A stretch of 7,821 bases of DNA from Candidatus Poribacteria bacterium (GTDB lineage: Bacteria; Poribacteria; WGA-4E; WGA-3G), in NCBI GenBank assembly GCA_009842375.1, contig VYFM01000131.1, positions 1 to 7,821 on the forward strand. Direction: 5' to 3'. Below are positions 1 through 6,739 of the stretch, piece after piece. A program made the position numbers and the translations under genes. Numbering within the stretch: the stretch's first letter is position 1; the number at the start of each line of letters is the position of its first letter. Under the pieces are notes generated by a model. That model did not search any database and was not told the DNA's origin. It was given only the letters and a program-made list of their open reading frames with translations.

Positions 1-48
1 GTTTGCTTCAGAGGTAATATCTCATAGTTCTTTATGGAGGCTTAGAGT

Positions 49-618
49 ATGATACAATTAGATACGCAAGAATCCGTCCAAGACATAAACCTTCCAGAAA
101 ATGTCACTATGACATTGGAAGATTTTCTTGAGAATGATGTTGAGGGATATGAATACATTAAAGGAGAATTAGTACCGATGCCTGCTGCATCATTTAGACA
201 TGGAGCAATAAGTGTAAGAATCATACGACATTTGGATCAGTATGTCTATAAAAATAAACTTGGTCAATTATTCACTGCAGAAACTTCATTTAAAGTTGGA
301 GAACGTGTGTTAAAACCAGATGTTGCGTTTGTTGCTTCTGAACGTTTGGATGTAGACGAAGACAAAGGACTACCAATTCCACCTGATCTTGCAATTGAAG
401 TGGTTTCACCATCAGATGTCTTATCACACGTTGTTGGTAAAGTACAGGCATATTTAGATGCAGGAACACGTTGTATCTGGGTTGTTGAACCTACGCTGGA
501 AACTGTGACTGTATATAAATCTGAAACAGACATAAAGACGCTTACGCGGGACGATACACTTACTGGTGATGATATAGTTCCTGGATTCTCTTGTCAAGTT
601 GAAAAACTATTTGAATAG
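49..618 (+). CDS. Uma2 family (DUF820) restriction-endonuclease-like protein
   Basis: A 189-residue protein of the usual length for the Uma2/DUF820 family, which has a PD-(D/E)XK nuclease fold; its biological role is largely unknown. The family pattern is clear: an N-terminal MTLEDFLE segment (21-28), then YEYIKGELVPMP (34-45), KPDVAF with the candidate catalytic Asp91, LAIEVVSPSD with Glu117, and GKVQAYLDAG with Lys131, followed by the IWVVEP strand (143-148). All three expected acidic/lysine positions are present, so it looks intact. There is no signal peptide or membrane segment, so it should be cytosolic. The ATG at 49 has a good GGAGG at 36-40, eight bases upstream. Its stop lies nine bases before the RecD2 helicase, suggesting one transcript. 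Family members are often multicopy in cyanobacteria, Planctomycetes and Poribacteria, so the neighbour may be incidental. Family call is secure; actual DNA cleavage is inferred. Confidence 0.9.
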   Translation: MIQLDTQESVQDINLPENVTMTLEDFLENDVEGYEYIKGELVPMPAASFRHGAISVRIIRHLDQYVYKNKLGQLFTAETSFKVGERVLKPDVAFVASERLDVDEDKGLPIPPDLAIEVVSPSDVLSHVVGKVQAYLDAGTRCIWVVEPTLETVTVYKSETDIKTLTRDDTLTGDDIVPGFSCQVEKLFE

Positions 619-627
619 AGATAAGAA

Positions 628-2958
628 ATGGAAACACTAAATGGAATTCTCGAACGCATAGTCTATGAAAACCTTGATACGGGTTATACTGTCGGTAGAC
701 TTTCTGCACGGGGTCATCCAGAGCTTGTTACGATTGTTGGAAATCTTGTTTCTGTAAATGCAGGTGAGAGTTTGCTACTTAACGGTGAATGGGTAATCAA
801 TCCAAAGTATGGACCACAATTCCAAATAGAAAAATATGAAACAGTCCAACCAGCAACTATACTTGGAATACGAAAATATCTTGGATCAGGATTAATTAAG
901 GGAATCGGTCCTAAAATGGCAACTCGAATTGTTGACCAATTTGGGATGGATACCATAGATATAATTGAGCAAGAACCAGAAAATTTAGCTTTAGTTCCTG
1001 GTATTGGTAAAAAACGTGTAAAGCTTATACAAAAAGCGTGGGAAGAACAACGTGAGATAAAAAATGTGATGATATTCCTGCAATCGCATAACGTCAGCAC
1101 GTCACATGCAACAAAAATATACAAGACTTATGAAAACGAATCGATTCAAATAGTTACTGAGAATCCTTACCGTCTCGCCGATGAAATACACGGCATAGGG
1201 TTCGTTACTGCCGACACGATTGCACAGAAACTTGGTATCAAAAAGGACGCACCACATCGGCTGCAAGCTGGAATAAAATACGTACTCAGTCAGAAAGCAG
1301 ATGCAGGACATGTCTTTCAGCATTATCCTGAACTAATTGAGGCATGTGAATCCATTCTTGAACAGGAACCAGAAGTTATTGAAAAAAATATTCTTACCCT
1401 CACTGCAAAGGAGGAGATTATTCTCTTCGCAGAAAGTTCACTGGTAGAACATGAAATAGATGAGATAATATCAGATGAATCACTCAATTCGGACCTGAAT
1501 GATACTTTCGCAGAAGAACAAAACAGATATATAGAAATTATTGATGATCCAGAAGAATCTCCCGATCAGGAAATACCAGAAAAAACTTCAAATTTGCTCG
1601 AAAAAAGTGCAGTTTATCTTGCCCCCTTTTACTATGCAGAGATGGGGGTTGTAAATCAATTCAAGCGTTTATTTTCCCATAGAAAACATAATCCTATTCG
1701 TTTGAACGTCACCGCTGTCCTGTCTGCGTTAGAAGATGAAATGAATATTGAATTTGCTTCTCAACAGAGATATGCAATTCGTGCCGCATTTGAAGAAAGT
1801 GCGATGATTCTTACAGGAGGACCAGGCACTGGAAAAACAACAACCACAATAGGAATTCTTCGGTGCTATGAGACTGTCGGAAAACAGATCGCATTGGCAG
1901 CACCCACAGGACGGGCGGCAAAACGGCTTAGTGAAACTACTGGAAGAGATGCTAAAACGATACACAGACTGCTCGAATATTCGCCACATACTAATGGATT
2001 TACTCGTAATTTACAAAACCCTTTAGATGCTGATGTCATTATTATAGACGAAATGTCTATGGTTGATATTATCTTGATGAATCGATTAATGCAGGCAATA
2101 CCTTCTGGTGCTACGATTATTCTCATCGGGGATACTGATCAACTCCCATCTGTAGGTGCGGGTAATGTTCTCAAGCATTTGATTGCTTCAAGAAGCATTC
2201 CTGTCGTAAGACTCACAGAGATTTTTCGACAAGCACAGCAGAGCATGATTGTTACAAATGCACATCTTATAAACACAGGCGAATTTCCAGAACTATCTGG
2301 ACCTCCCGACAGAAATTTCTTCTTTATTGAAGAAGAAAACCCAGATACAGCAGTAGAAATTATTTCTACACTTATTGCTGAACGACTCCCCCAACATTTC
2401 GACTACCATCCTATTGATGATATCCAACTACTATGTCCAATGCGAAAGGGAACTCTTGGAGTAGAGAATCTAAACGAACATCTACAAGATTTGCTAAATC
2501 CTAACGCCGAACAAGCAATTAGACGTTGGCAAACCTATCGTGTAGGAGATAAAGTGATGCAAGTTCGTAATAACTACAATTATGATGTATACAACGGTGA
2601 TATTGGGAGAATTGCTAACATTGATGAAATTGACAAGATAATGATGATACGATTCCCTGATAAATTGGTAGACTACGATATGGCTGACTTGAACGAACTT
2701 GTATTGGCTTATGCAACGACTGTTCACAAAGCACAGGGAAGCGAATACCCAGCAGTTGTAATGCCACTGCATACACAACACTATATAATGTTACAACGGA
2801 ACTTACTCTATACTGGAATCACGCGAGCAAAGGAAAAAGTTGTGATTGTGGGTTCGAAGCAGGCTCTGGAAATTTGTATCCGTAATAATCAGGTGATGTG
2901 GCGTAACAGTTATCTTGCACAACGTCTACAGGATGCGTTAACACCGTTCGAACTATAG
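628..2958 (+). CDS. recD2: RecD2-type (RecD/TraA family) ATP-dependent 5'-3' DNA helicase
   Basis: A 776-residue superfamily 1B helicase of the RecD2 type, found in bacteria that lack or supplement RecBCD and linked to DNA repair and replication-fork maintenance. The N-terminal OB-like part (about 1-75) is followed by helix-hairpin-helix repeats: KGIGPKMATRI (91-101) and VPGIGKKRVKLI (123-134), with a further HGIGF at 188-192. The motor motifs are complete: Walker A GGPGTGKT (397-404, Lys403), Walker B IIIDEMSMVD (471-480, Asp474 and Glu475), motif III GDTDQLPS (501-508), HKAQGSEYP (700-708) and motif VI YTGITRA with the arginine finger Arg733. The long N-terminal extension with hairpins separates it from RecBCD RecD. 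Residues about 274-326 form an unusually acidic linker (19 Asp/Glu in 53) just before the VYLAPFYYAE segment that begins the helicase core. The ATG at 628 has only a weak purine-rich leader (AGATAAGAA), consistent with coupling to the Uma2 gene nine bases upstream. No intrinsic terminator follows. Confidence 0.95.
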   Translation: METLNGILERIVYENLDTGYTVGRLSARGHPELVTIVGNLVSVNAGESLLLNGEWVINPKYGPQFQIEKYETVQPATILGIRKYLGSGLIKGIGPKMATRIVDQFGMDTIDIIEQEPENLALVPGIGKKRVKLIQKAWEEQREIKNVMIFLQSHNVSTSHATKIYKTYENESIQIVTENPYRLADEIHGIGFVTADTIAQKLGIKKDAPHRLQAGIKYVLSQKADAGHVFQHYPELIEACESILEQEPEVIEKNILTLTAKEEIILFAESSLVEHEIDEIISDESLNSDLNDTFAEEQNRYIEIIDDPEESPDQEIPEKTSNLLEKSAVYLAPFYYAEMGVVNQFKRLFSHRKHNPIRLNVTAVLSALEDEMNIEFASQQRYAIRAAFEESAMILTGGPGTGKTTTTIGILRCYETVGKQIALAAPTGRAAKRLSETTGRDAKTIHRLLEYSPHTNGFTRNLQNPLDADVIIIDEMSMVDIILMNRLMQAIPSGATIILIGDTDQLPSVGAGNVLKHLIASRSIPVVRLTEIFRQAQQSMIVTNAHLINTGEFPELSGPPDRNFFFIEEENPDTAVEIISTLIAERLPQHFDYHPIDDIQLLCPMRKGTLGVENLNEHLQDLLNPNAEQAIRRWQTYRVGDKVMQVRNNYNYDVYNGDIGRIANIDEIDKIMMIRFPDKLVDYDMADLNELVLAYATTVHKAQGSEYPAVVMPLHTQHYIMLQRNLLYTGITRAKEKVVIVGSKQALEICIRNNQVMWRNSYLAQRLQDALTPFEL

Positions 2959-3010
2959 TCAATCTAATAAATCGTTTATCTGATCTCTTGCGGAAAATCA
3001 CATTTTCATC

Positions 3011-3078
3011 GTAGGGCGAGGTTGCCTTGTCCAGAAAGTAAACGTGCTTCTAATCGGGCGGAGAGACCTCGCCCATAC
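3011..3078. repeat. Composite GC-rich palindrome, possible interspersed repeat element
   Basis: Two 19-base arms, 3014-3032 and 3056-3074, are inverted copies of each other (nine identical bases GGGCGAGGT/ACCTCGCCC at the outer ends, 13 of 19 overall). The outer pairing extends by GTA (3011-3013) with TAC (3076-3078), leaving one bulged A at 3075. The left arm also folds on itself: GGGCGAGG, loop TTG, CCTTGTCC, eight pairs if two are G-U as RNA. The right arm is a weaker self-palindrome, GGGCG with CGCCC. It sits between the helicase stop and the esterase start and is far more GC-rich than its surroundings. There is no T-run on either strand, so it is not a typical intrinsic terminator. No target-site duplication was seen. 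It could be a REP/MITE-like element; that is inference. Confidence 0.6.
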
Positions 3079-3160
3079 AAGTGATTTATGAGATACGCGC
3101 TACTAACATCTCTATAGTACGAAATCCAATAACGAAACAACACACATATCTCTACAATAT

Positions 3161-3166
3161 AGGAGA
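3161..3166 (+). promoter_or_regulatory. Ribosome binding site that fixes the esterase start
   Basis: AGGAGA lies four bases before the ATG at 3171. The frame is open upstream to an ATG at 3081, but that longer version adds 30 residues without signal-peptide character and places the true signal peptide internally. The site therefore selects 3171. Confidence 0.75.
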
Positions 3167-3170
3167 TAAT

Positions 3171-4709
3171 ATGAAATTAACTATTTTTGTTCTGATCATT
3201 TCAATGCTGTTTATGACAAGTGCTTCTACCTTTGCAGACGTTAAACTACCACATATTTTTGGAAACGACATGGTCATGCAACGTGATATGCCTGCTCCTA
3301 TTTGGGGCTGGGCTGCAGAAGGTGAAGAAATAACTGTTTCATTAAGTCAACAGGATAATGTTGAAGTTATACATACGGATACAGTGAAAACTGATGAAAA
3401 AGGTGATTGGAGAATGACATTGCCTGCCACACCAGCAGGTGGACCCTATACCATAAAGGTTGTTGGCAGTAACACAGTAGAATTCACAAATATCCTTTTC
3501 GGTGAAGTGTGGGTATGTTCTGGACAGTCAAATATGGCGTGGACAGTAAATGCATCGAATAATAATCGGGAGGAGATTGCTACCGCTAATTATCCAAATA
3601 TCCGATTGTTTCATATACCAAGAGTATCTTCTGGATTGCCTTCTACTGATGTGCCTGCAGAATGGAGACCCACTTCTCCAGATTCCGTCCGACATTTTTC
3701 TGCAGTAGCATACAATTTCGGTAGACATATCCATAAAGAACTTGATGTACCTGTAGGATTGATTAGCACATCTTGGGGTGGTACACGTATAGAAGCTTGG
3801 ACAGCACCGGAAGGTTTTGATTCAGTACCTGCACTTGCATCCATAACAGAGGAAATCAACGATATTGATAGAAACTATCGCTCAGAACTACCTAAGAAGA
3901 TCGAGGAAATTAAAGAATGGATAGCAGAGACACGTGACGCATTGGAAAACGATAGTGTCATTTTCAAGATGCCAGAAAACTTCCACCCACTGACTCCCCA
4001 AGGTAGACCCACGGCACTCTATAACAATATGATATATCCTCTTGTGCCTTATGCAATCCGGGGTGCACTTTGGTATCAAGGTGAATCAAACATGCGTGAA
4101 GGTATGGTTTATCATGAAAAGATGAAGGCACTTATAAATGGTTGGCGCGAAGTGTGGAAACAAGGAGATTTTCCATTCTATTTTGTCCAGCTCGCACCAT
4201 GGGGTGGATATGATAGGAATGATCCAACGCATTTACCCAAAATATGGGAAGCACAAACCGCTACATTAGCGTTACCAAACACTGGCATGGTCGTAACAAC
4301 AGACATTGGTAATGTCAAAGATATACACCCTCGGAATAAGCAGGATGTCGGATTGAGACTTGCTTATTGGGCACTTGCAAATACTTATGGAAAAGATGAT
4401 ATTGTATATTCCGGTCCGCTATACAAGTCAATGGAAGTTGAAGGAGATGCAATCCTTATCAGTTTCAAGTATACAGGTAGTGGATTAGTATCACGAGATG
4501 GCGAACCGTTGTCATGGTTCCAAATTGCAGGTGAAGATCAGCAGTTTGTAGATGCAGTTGCAGTCATTGATGGCGACACGGTGGTTGTATCAAGTGATAC
4601 TGTTAAAGCACCTGTTGCGGTGCGTTTAGGTTGGAATCAAATCGCAGAACCGAACCTTATGAATAAAGAAGGTCTACCTGTATCACCGTTCAGAACAGAT
4701 TCATGGTAG
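3171..4709 (+). CDS. Secreted sialate O-acetylesterase (SASA) family esterase
   Basis: A 512-residue exported esterase of the SASA family (SGNH-like), whose members remove O-acetyl groups from sialic acids or from acetylated plant or algal polysaccharides. Residues 1-22 are a signal peptide: Lys2, hydrophobic core, cleavage after STFA, so the protein should act in the periplasm or outside. The mature N-terminus carries the family opening LPHIFGNDMVMQRD and IWGWA (about 26-48), a beta-sandwich region. The catalytic domain begins at GEVWVCSGQSNM with the predicted nucleophile Ser120; ALWYQGESN (299-307) is the second family block, and DIHPRNK with Asp384 and His386 completes the triad. The C-terminal beta domain (about 410-512) ends in the family-typical GLPVSPFRTDSW. 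The gene looks complete. It has its own terminator and converges on a carbohydrate-type operon. The substrate cannot be told from sequence; no sialic acid catabolic genes are in the window, so a non-sialate acetylated glycan is equally possible. Confidence 0.92.
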   Translation: MKLTIFVLIISMLFMTSASTFADVKLPHIFGNDMVMQRDMPAPIWGWAAEGEEITVSLSQQDNVEVIHTDTVKTDEKGDWRMTLPATPAGGPYTIKVVGSNTVEFTNILFGEVWVCSGQSNMAWTVNASNNNREEIATANYPNIRLFHIPRVSSGLPSTDVPAEWRPTSPDSVRHFSAVAYNFGRHIHKELDVPVGLISTSWGGTRIEAWTAPEGFDSVPALASITEEINDIDRNYRSELPKKIEEIKEWIAETRDALENDSVIFKMPENFHPLTPQGRPTALYNNMIYPLVPYAIRGALWYQGESNMREGMVYHEKMKALINGWREVWKQGDFPFYFVQLAPWGGYDRNDPTHLPKIWEAQTATLALPNTGMVVTTDIGNVKDIHPRNKQDVGLRLAYWALANTYGKDDIVYSGPLYKSMEVEGDAILISFKYTGSGLVSRDGEPLSWFQIAGEDQQFVDAVAVIDGDTVVVSSDTVKAPVAVRLGWNQIAEPNLMNKEGLPVSPFRTDSW

Positions 4710-4727
4710 AGCAATATATGAACATAG

Positions 4728-4761
4728 GATAGGCACACATAATTGTGTGCCTATCGTTTTT
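4728..4761 (+). terminator. Rho-independent terminator after the esterase gene
   Basis: A perfect 12-bp stem, GATAGGCACACA with TGTGTGCCTATC, closes a TAAT tetraloop (4740-4743). It is followed by G and five Ts (4757-4761). It begins 18 bases after the esterase stop. On the minus strand the stem is not followed by a T-run, so it is clearly a plus-strand terminator and at best a weak one for the convergent operon ending at 4784. Confidence 0.92.
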
Positions 4762-4783
4762 GCTAATACTTAGAATTCCACTT

Positions 4784-5722
4784 TTATGCAGCCAATGCAG
4801 CGAATATTGCCTTGATGTAACCAACAGAGTAGGCTAATCCTACGTTCCCTTCCAATCTTGGAATGTGGTCAGCATTGATACAACCGTCAAATCCGACTTT
4901 TTGGAGTTCCCTAACAATTTTGACCATGTTCATGTCTCCATCGTCAAGGAGTGTCTCCTCAAAAGCACCAGCTGTCGCAAGACTTCCACGTACGTTCCGC
5001 AGGTGAACCATAAAGATACGACCTTTCCGTCCATAGTTATTGATTTCATCAAGAACGATAGTACTACCCCCTGCTTCTGCACGAGTTCCACAACAATAGA
5101 GATAACCGACATTTCTACTTGGGAATGCATCAATAACACGATGAAAACCAAGACTACCGAGTGGTGTGTCTGGATTCGGGACATCTGAGGGATGGATTGC
5201 TAACTTGATTTCGTATTCATCTGCAATAGGTACTAATGCTCCATATACCTCACAGAAACGTTTCCACCATTCATCAAGTTCTTCTCTTGTTGGTGTGTCA
5301 GGAGGGTTTTTTGTTGCAGCGCGACTTTCACCTCGTGATATGTACCCTCCGCGATGTACTGCTTGGTAACGGGTCATCAAGTAATCGAAGGTATCACCCC
5401 AGAAACGTTGTCGTGCAATGGGGACTCCAGCTTCCGCGAAGACCTTAAGTGCGTTACATGTGTTCTCTAACTCCTTTTCACCATCAGGTTGCCCTTTCAT
5501 GAACTTCTCTGTAATGTTTGGAAGTGTCACGCGATTGATGTCCAATCCGTAAGATCGGATCAGTTTTTTCATTTTGAGTAGTTCATCTAAGTCCGGATAT
5601 CCCTGTTCTTTCACACCAGGAAATGACCCACCATTGCCAAAATCAATGCAATCAGCACCGAGTTGTGTAACTTGCGTTAAATATGTTTCCGAAAGACCAC
5701 CGTCCCAAACAGATATTTTCAT
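4784..5722 (-). CDS. uxuA: Mannonate dehydratase (UxuA) family TIM-barrel protein, short form
   Basis: A 312-residue protein related to mannonate dehydratase, which converts D-mannonate to 2-keto-3-deoxygluconate in uronate breakdown. Family blocks appear in order: IHPSD (176-180, His177), NVGYLYCCGTRAE (204-216, Cys210/Cys211), FMVHLRNV (237-244, His240), FEETLLDDGDMNM (254-266) and ADHIPRLEG (284-292, Asp285 and His286). His177, a Cys, His240 and Asp285 would match the metal-binding set known for UxuA; this correspondence is by recall, not alignment. It is clearly shorter than E. coli UxuA (394 residues) and has a reduced middle region, so the substrate may differ. Cytosolic, no signal peptide. 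The frame extends upstream to 5767, but that would overlap the preceding gene; GAGGAG five bases before the ATG at 5722 supports this start. Last gene of a three-gene operon. Alternative: a xylose-isomerase-like TIM-barrel epimerase. Family is confident, exact reaction is not. Confidence 0.8.
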   Translation of the reverse strand: MKISVWDGGLSETYLTQVTQLGADCIDFGNGGSFPGVKEQGYPDLDELLKMKKLIRSYGLDINRVTLPNITEKFMKGQPDGEKELENTCNALKVFAEAGVPIARQRFWGDTFDYLMTRYQAVHRGGYISRGESRAATKNPPDTPTREELDEWWKRFCEVYGALVPIADEYEIKLAIHPSDVPNPDTPLGSLGFHRVIDAFPSRNVGYLYCCGTRAEAGGSTIVLDEINNYGRKGRIFMVHLRNVRGSLATAGAFEETLLDDGDMNMVKIVRELQKVGFDGCINADHIPRLEGNVGLAYSVGYIKAIFAALAA

Positions 5723-5727
5723 TATTT

Positions 5728-5733
5728 CTCCTC
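5728..5733 (-). promoter_or_regulatory. Ribosome binding site of the UxuA-like gene, touching the upstream stop codon
   Basis: On the minus strand GAGGAG lies five bases before the ATG at 5722. Its first base is the last base of the TAG stop of the oxidoreductase gene (5733-5735). It decides the start against the longer reading from 5767 and suggests translational coupling. Confidence 0.75.
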
Positions 5734-6737
5734 TACAAAGGTAATGACACTGGTTGTCCAGATTCAACGGATTGATAGGCTGCTAATGCGATTTCAACAG
5801 CCGCACGACCATCAGCACCTGTAATTGGCGGGGTTGTATCGTTGCGAATTGCATCTACAAATACACGAATTTCCTGCTGAACGGGTTGTGGTACATTAAT
5901 ATCTCCTATTCGAATGCTTCTACCTTCACCTTCAAATGTCTTTATCTGAATAGTTGCATCACCACCCCAAATTTGTGGGAAGTATATAGAACCTTTTTCA
6001 CAATCTACTCGTCCACCGTATCCACCGACTGCTGATGCATGACTTGAATGTAACAATCCTACCGCTCCGTTCTCAAAGTTAAGTGATGCCAACACAACAT
6101 CCGGATAGTCTGTGTCTTCTTGTACGTATTGTCCACCTGCACCATACACTGAAGTGACCTCCCCACATGTCCACCGCATGAAGTCAATCTCATGTGCATT
6201 GATTTCCATGAGGCTGCCACCGGATTTTGCGCGTTCTAAACGCCAAGGTGTGCGATGTCCACCACCCCACGGTCCACCGATACGATGTACCATCATATTT
6301 GCGGGTGATCCCAATTCTCCGCTATGGACAATTTCACGGACTTTGGAATGTGTGGCATGGTACCGACAAACCAATCCAATTGTCAGTTTGACGTTATTTT
6401 TAGATGCAGCATTGAGCATAGCATCGCAATCGTCTAAAGTTGGTGCCATCGGTTTTTCTGAAAAGACATGCTTACCAGCATTCGCAGCATCAACCGCCAT
6501 CTGTGCATGTAGAAAAGGAGGCGAAGCAATAAGTACTGCTTGAATGTCATCATTCCCAAGTAGTTCATGGTAATCAGTTGTATAGTCAGCCTCAAGGTTT
6601 TCTGCAAGTGTTTTTGCCAATTCTTCTTGCACATCACTGACACAGATAACTTCTATACCCTCAACTGCATTTGCACCATTTGCAAGACTCCTACCCATCC
6701 CTCCACAACCAATAACACCAATCCCAATGTTTTCCAT
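5733..6737 (-). CDS. Gfo/Idh/MocA family NAD(P)-dependent oxidoreductase
   Basis: A 334-residue cytosolic oxidoreductase of the family that oxidises or reduces sugars, inositols and related alcohols. The N-terminal Rossmann domain starts with GVIGCGGMG (7-15), with Asp35 after the second strand, a position often associated with NAD preference. SEKPM (93-97) holds the family's EKP motif with the predicted catalytic Lys95. The C-terminal alpha/beta domain has GGSLMEINAHEIDFMRW (173-189), where His182 and Asp185 fit the family's second catalytic block. The length is normal and nothing is missing. The ATG at 6737 follows the LamG stop by two bases, with a modest GTAGGT inside the end of the upstream gene, so translation is probably coupled. 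Downstream is the UxuA-like gene ten bases away. The pairing suggests consecutive steps on one sugar or sugar acid, possibly taking the place of the usual fructuronate reductase; that is inference. Specific substrate unknown. Confidence 0.93.
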   Translation of the reverse strand: MENIGIGVIGCGGMGRSLANGANAVEGIEVICVSDVQEELAKTLAENLEADYTTDYHELLGNDDIQAVLIASPPFLHAQMAVDAANAGKHVFSEKPMAPTLDDCDAMLNAASKNNVKLTIGLVCRYHATHSKVREIVHSGELGSPANMMVHRIGGPWGGGHRTPWRLERAKSGGSLMEINAHEIDFMRWTCGEVTSVYGAGGQYVQEDTDYPDVVLASLNFENGAVGLLHSSHASAVGGYGGRVDCEKGSIYFPQIWGGDATIQIKTFEGEGRSIRIGDINVPQPVQQEIRVFVDAIRNDTTPPITGADGRAAVEIALAAYQSVESGQPVSLPL

Positions 6738-6739
6738 AG

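Noticed and set aside
1..52. A frame open from the left edge to a TGA at 50-52 that would overlap the Uma2 start as ATGA.
   Set aside because: Only 16 codons are visible and other frames also stop within 27 bases, so the end of a preceding gene cannot be told from chance; the overlap is suggestive but not enough.
3011..3078. The GC palindrome as a Rho-independent terminator for recD2.
   Set aside because: Neither the whole hairpin nor its two arms are followed by a T-run on either strand.
3081..3170. Longer N-terminus for the SASA esterase, adding 30 residues.
   Set aside because: The internal ATG at 3171 has AGGAGA just upstream and starts a classic signal peptide; the extension would bury that peptide.
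4728..4761. The hairpin as a bidirectional terminator for both convergent units.
   Set aside because: The T-run is only on the plus-strand side; on the minus strand the stem is followed by mixed sequence.
5723..5767. Longer N-terminus for the UxuA-like protein.
   Set aside because: It would overlap the oxidoreductase gene by 35 bases, and GAGGAG directly before the ATG at 5722 favours the shorter form, which begins with a normal TIM-barrel first strand.
6112..6543. A 143-codon plus-strand frame opposite the oxidoreductase gene.
   Set aside because: It is antisense to a well-conserved gene, has no ribosome binding site or recognisable domain, and has the Cys/Pro/Ser-rich make-up of a shadow frame.
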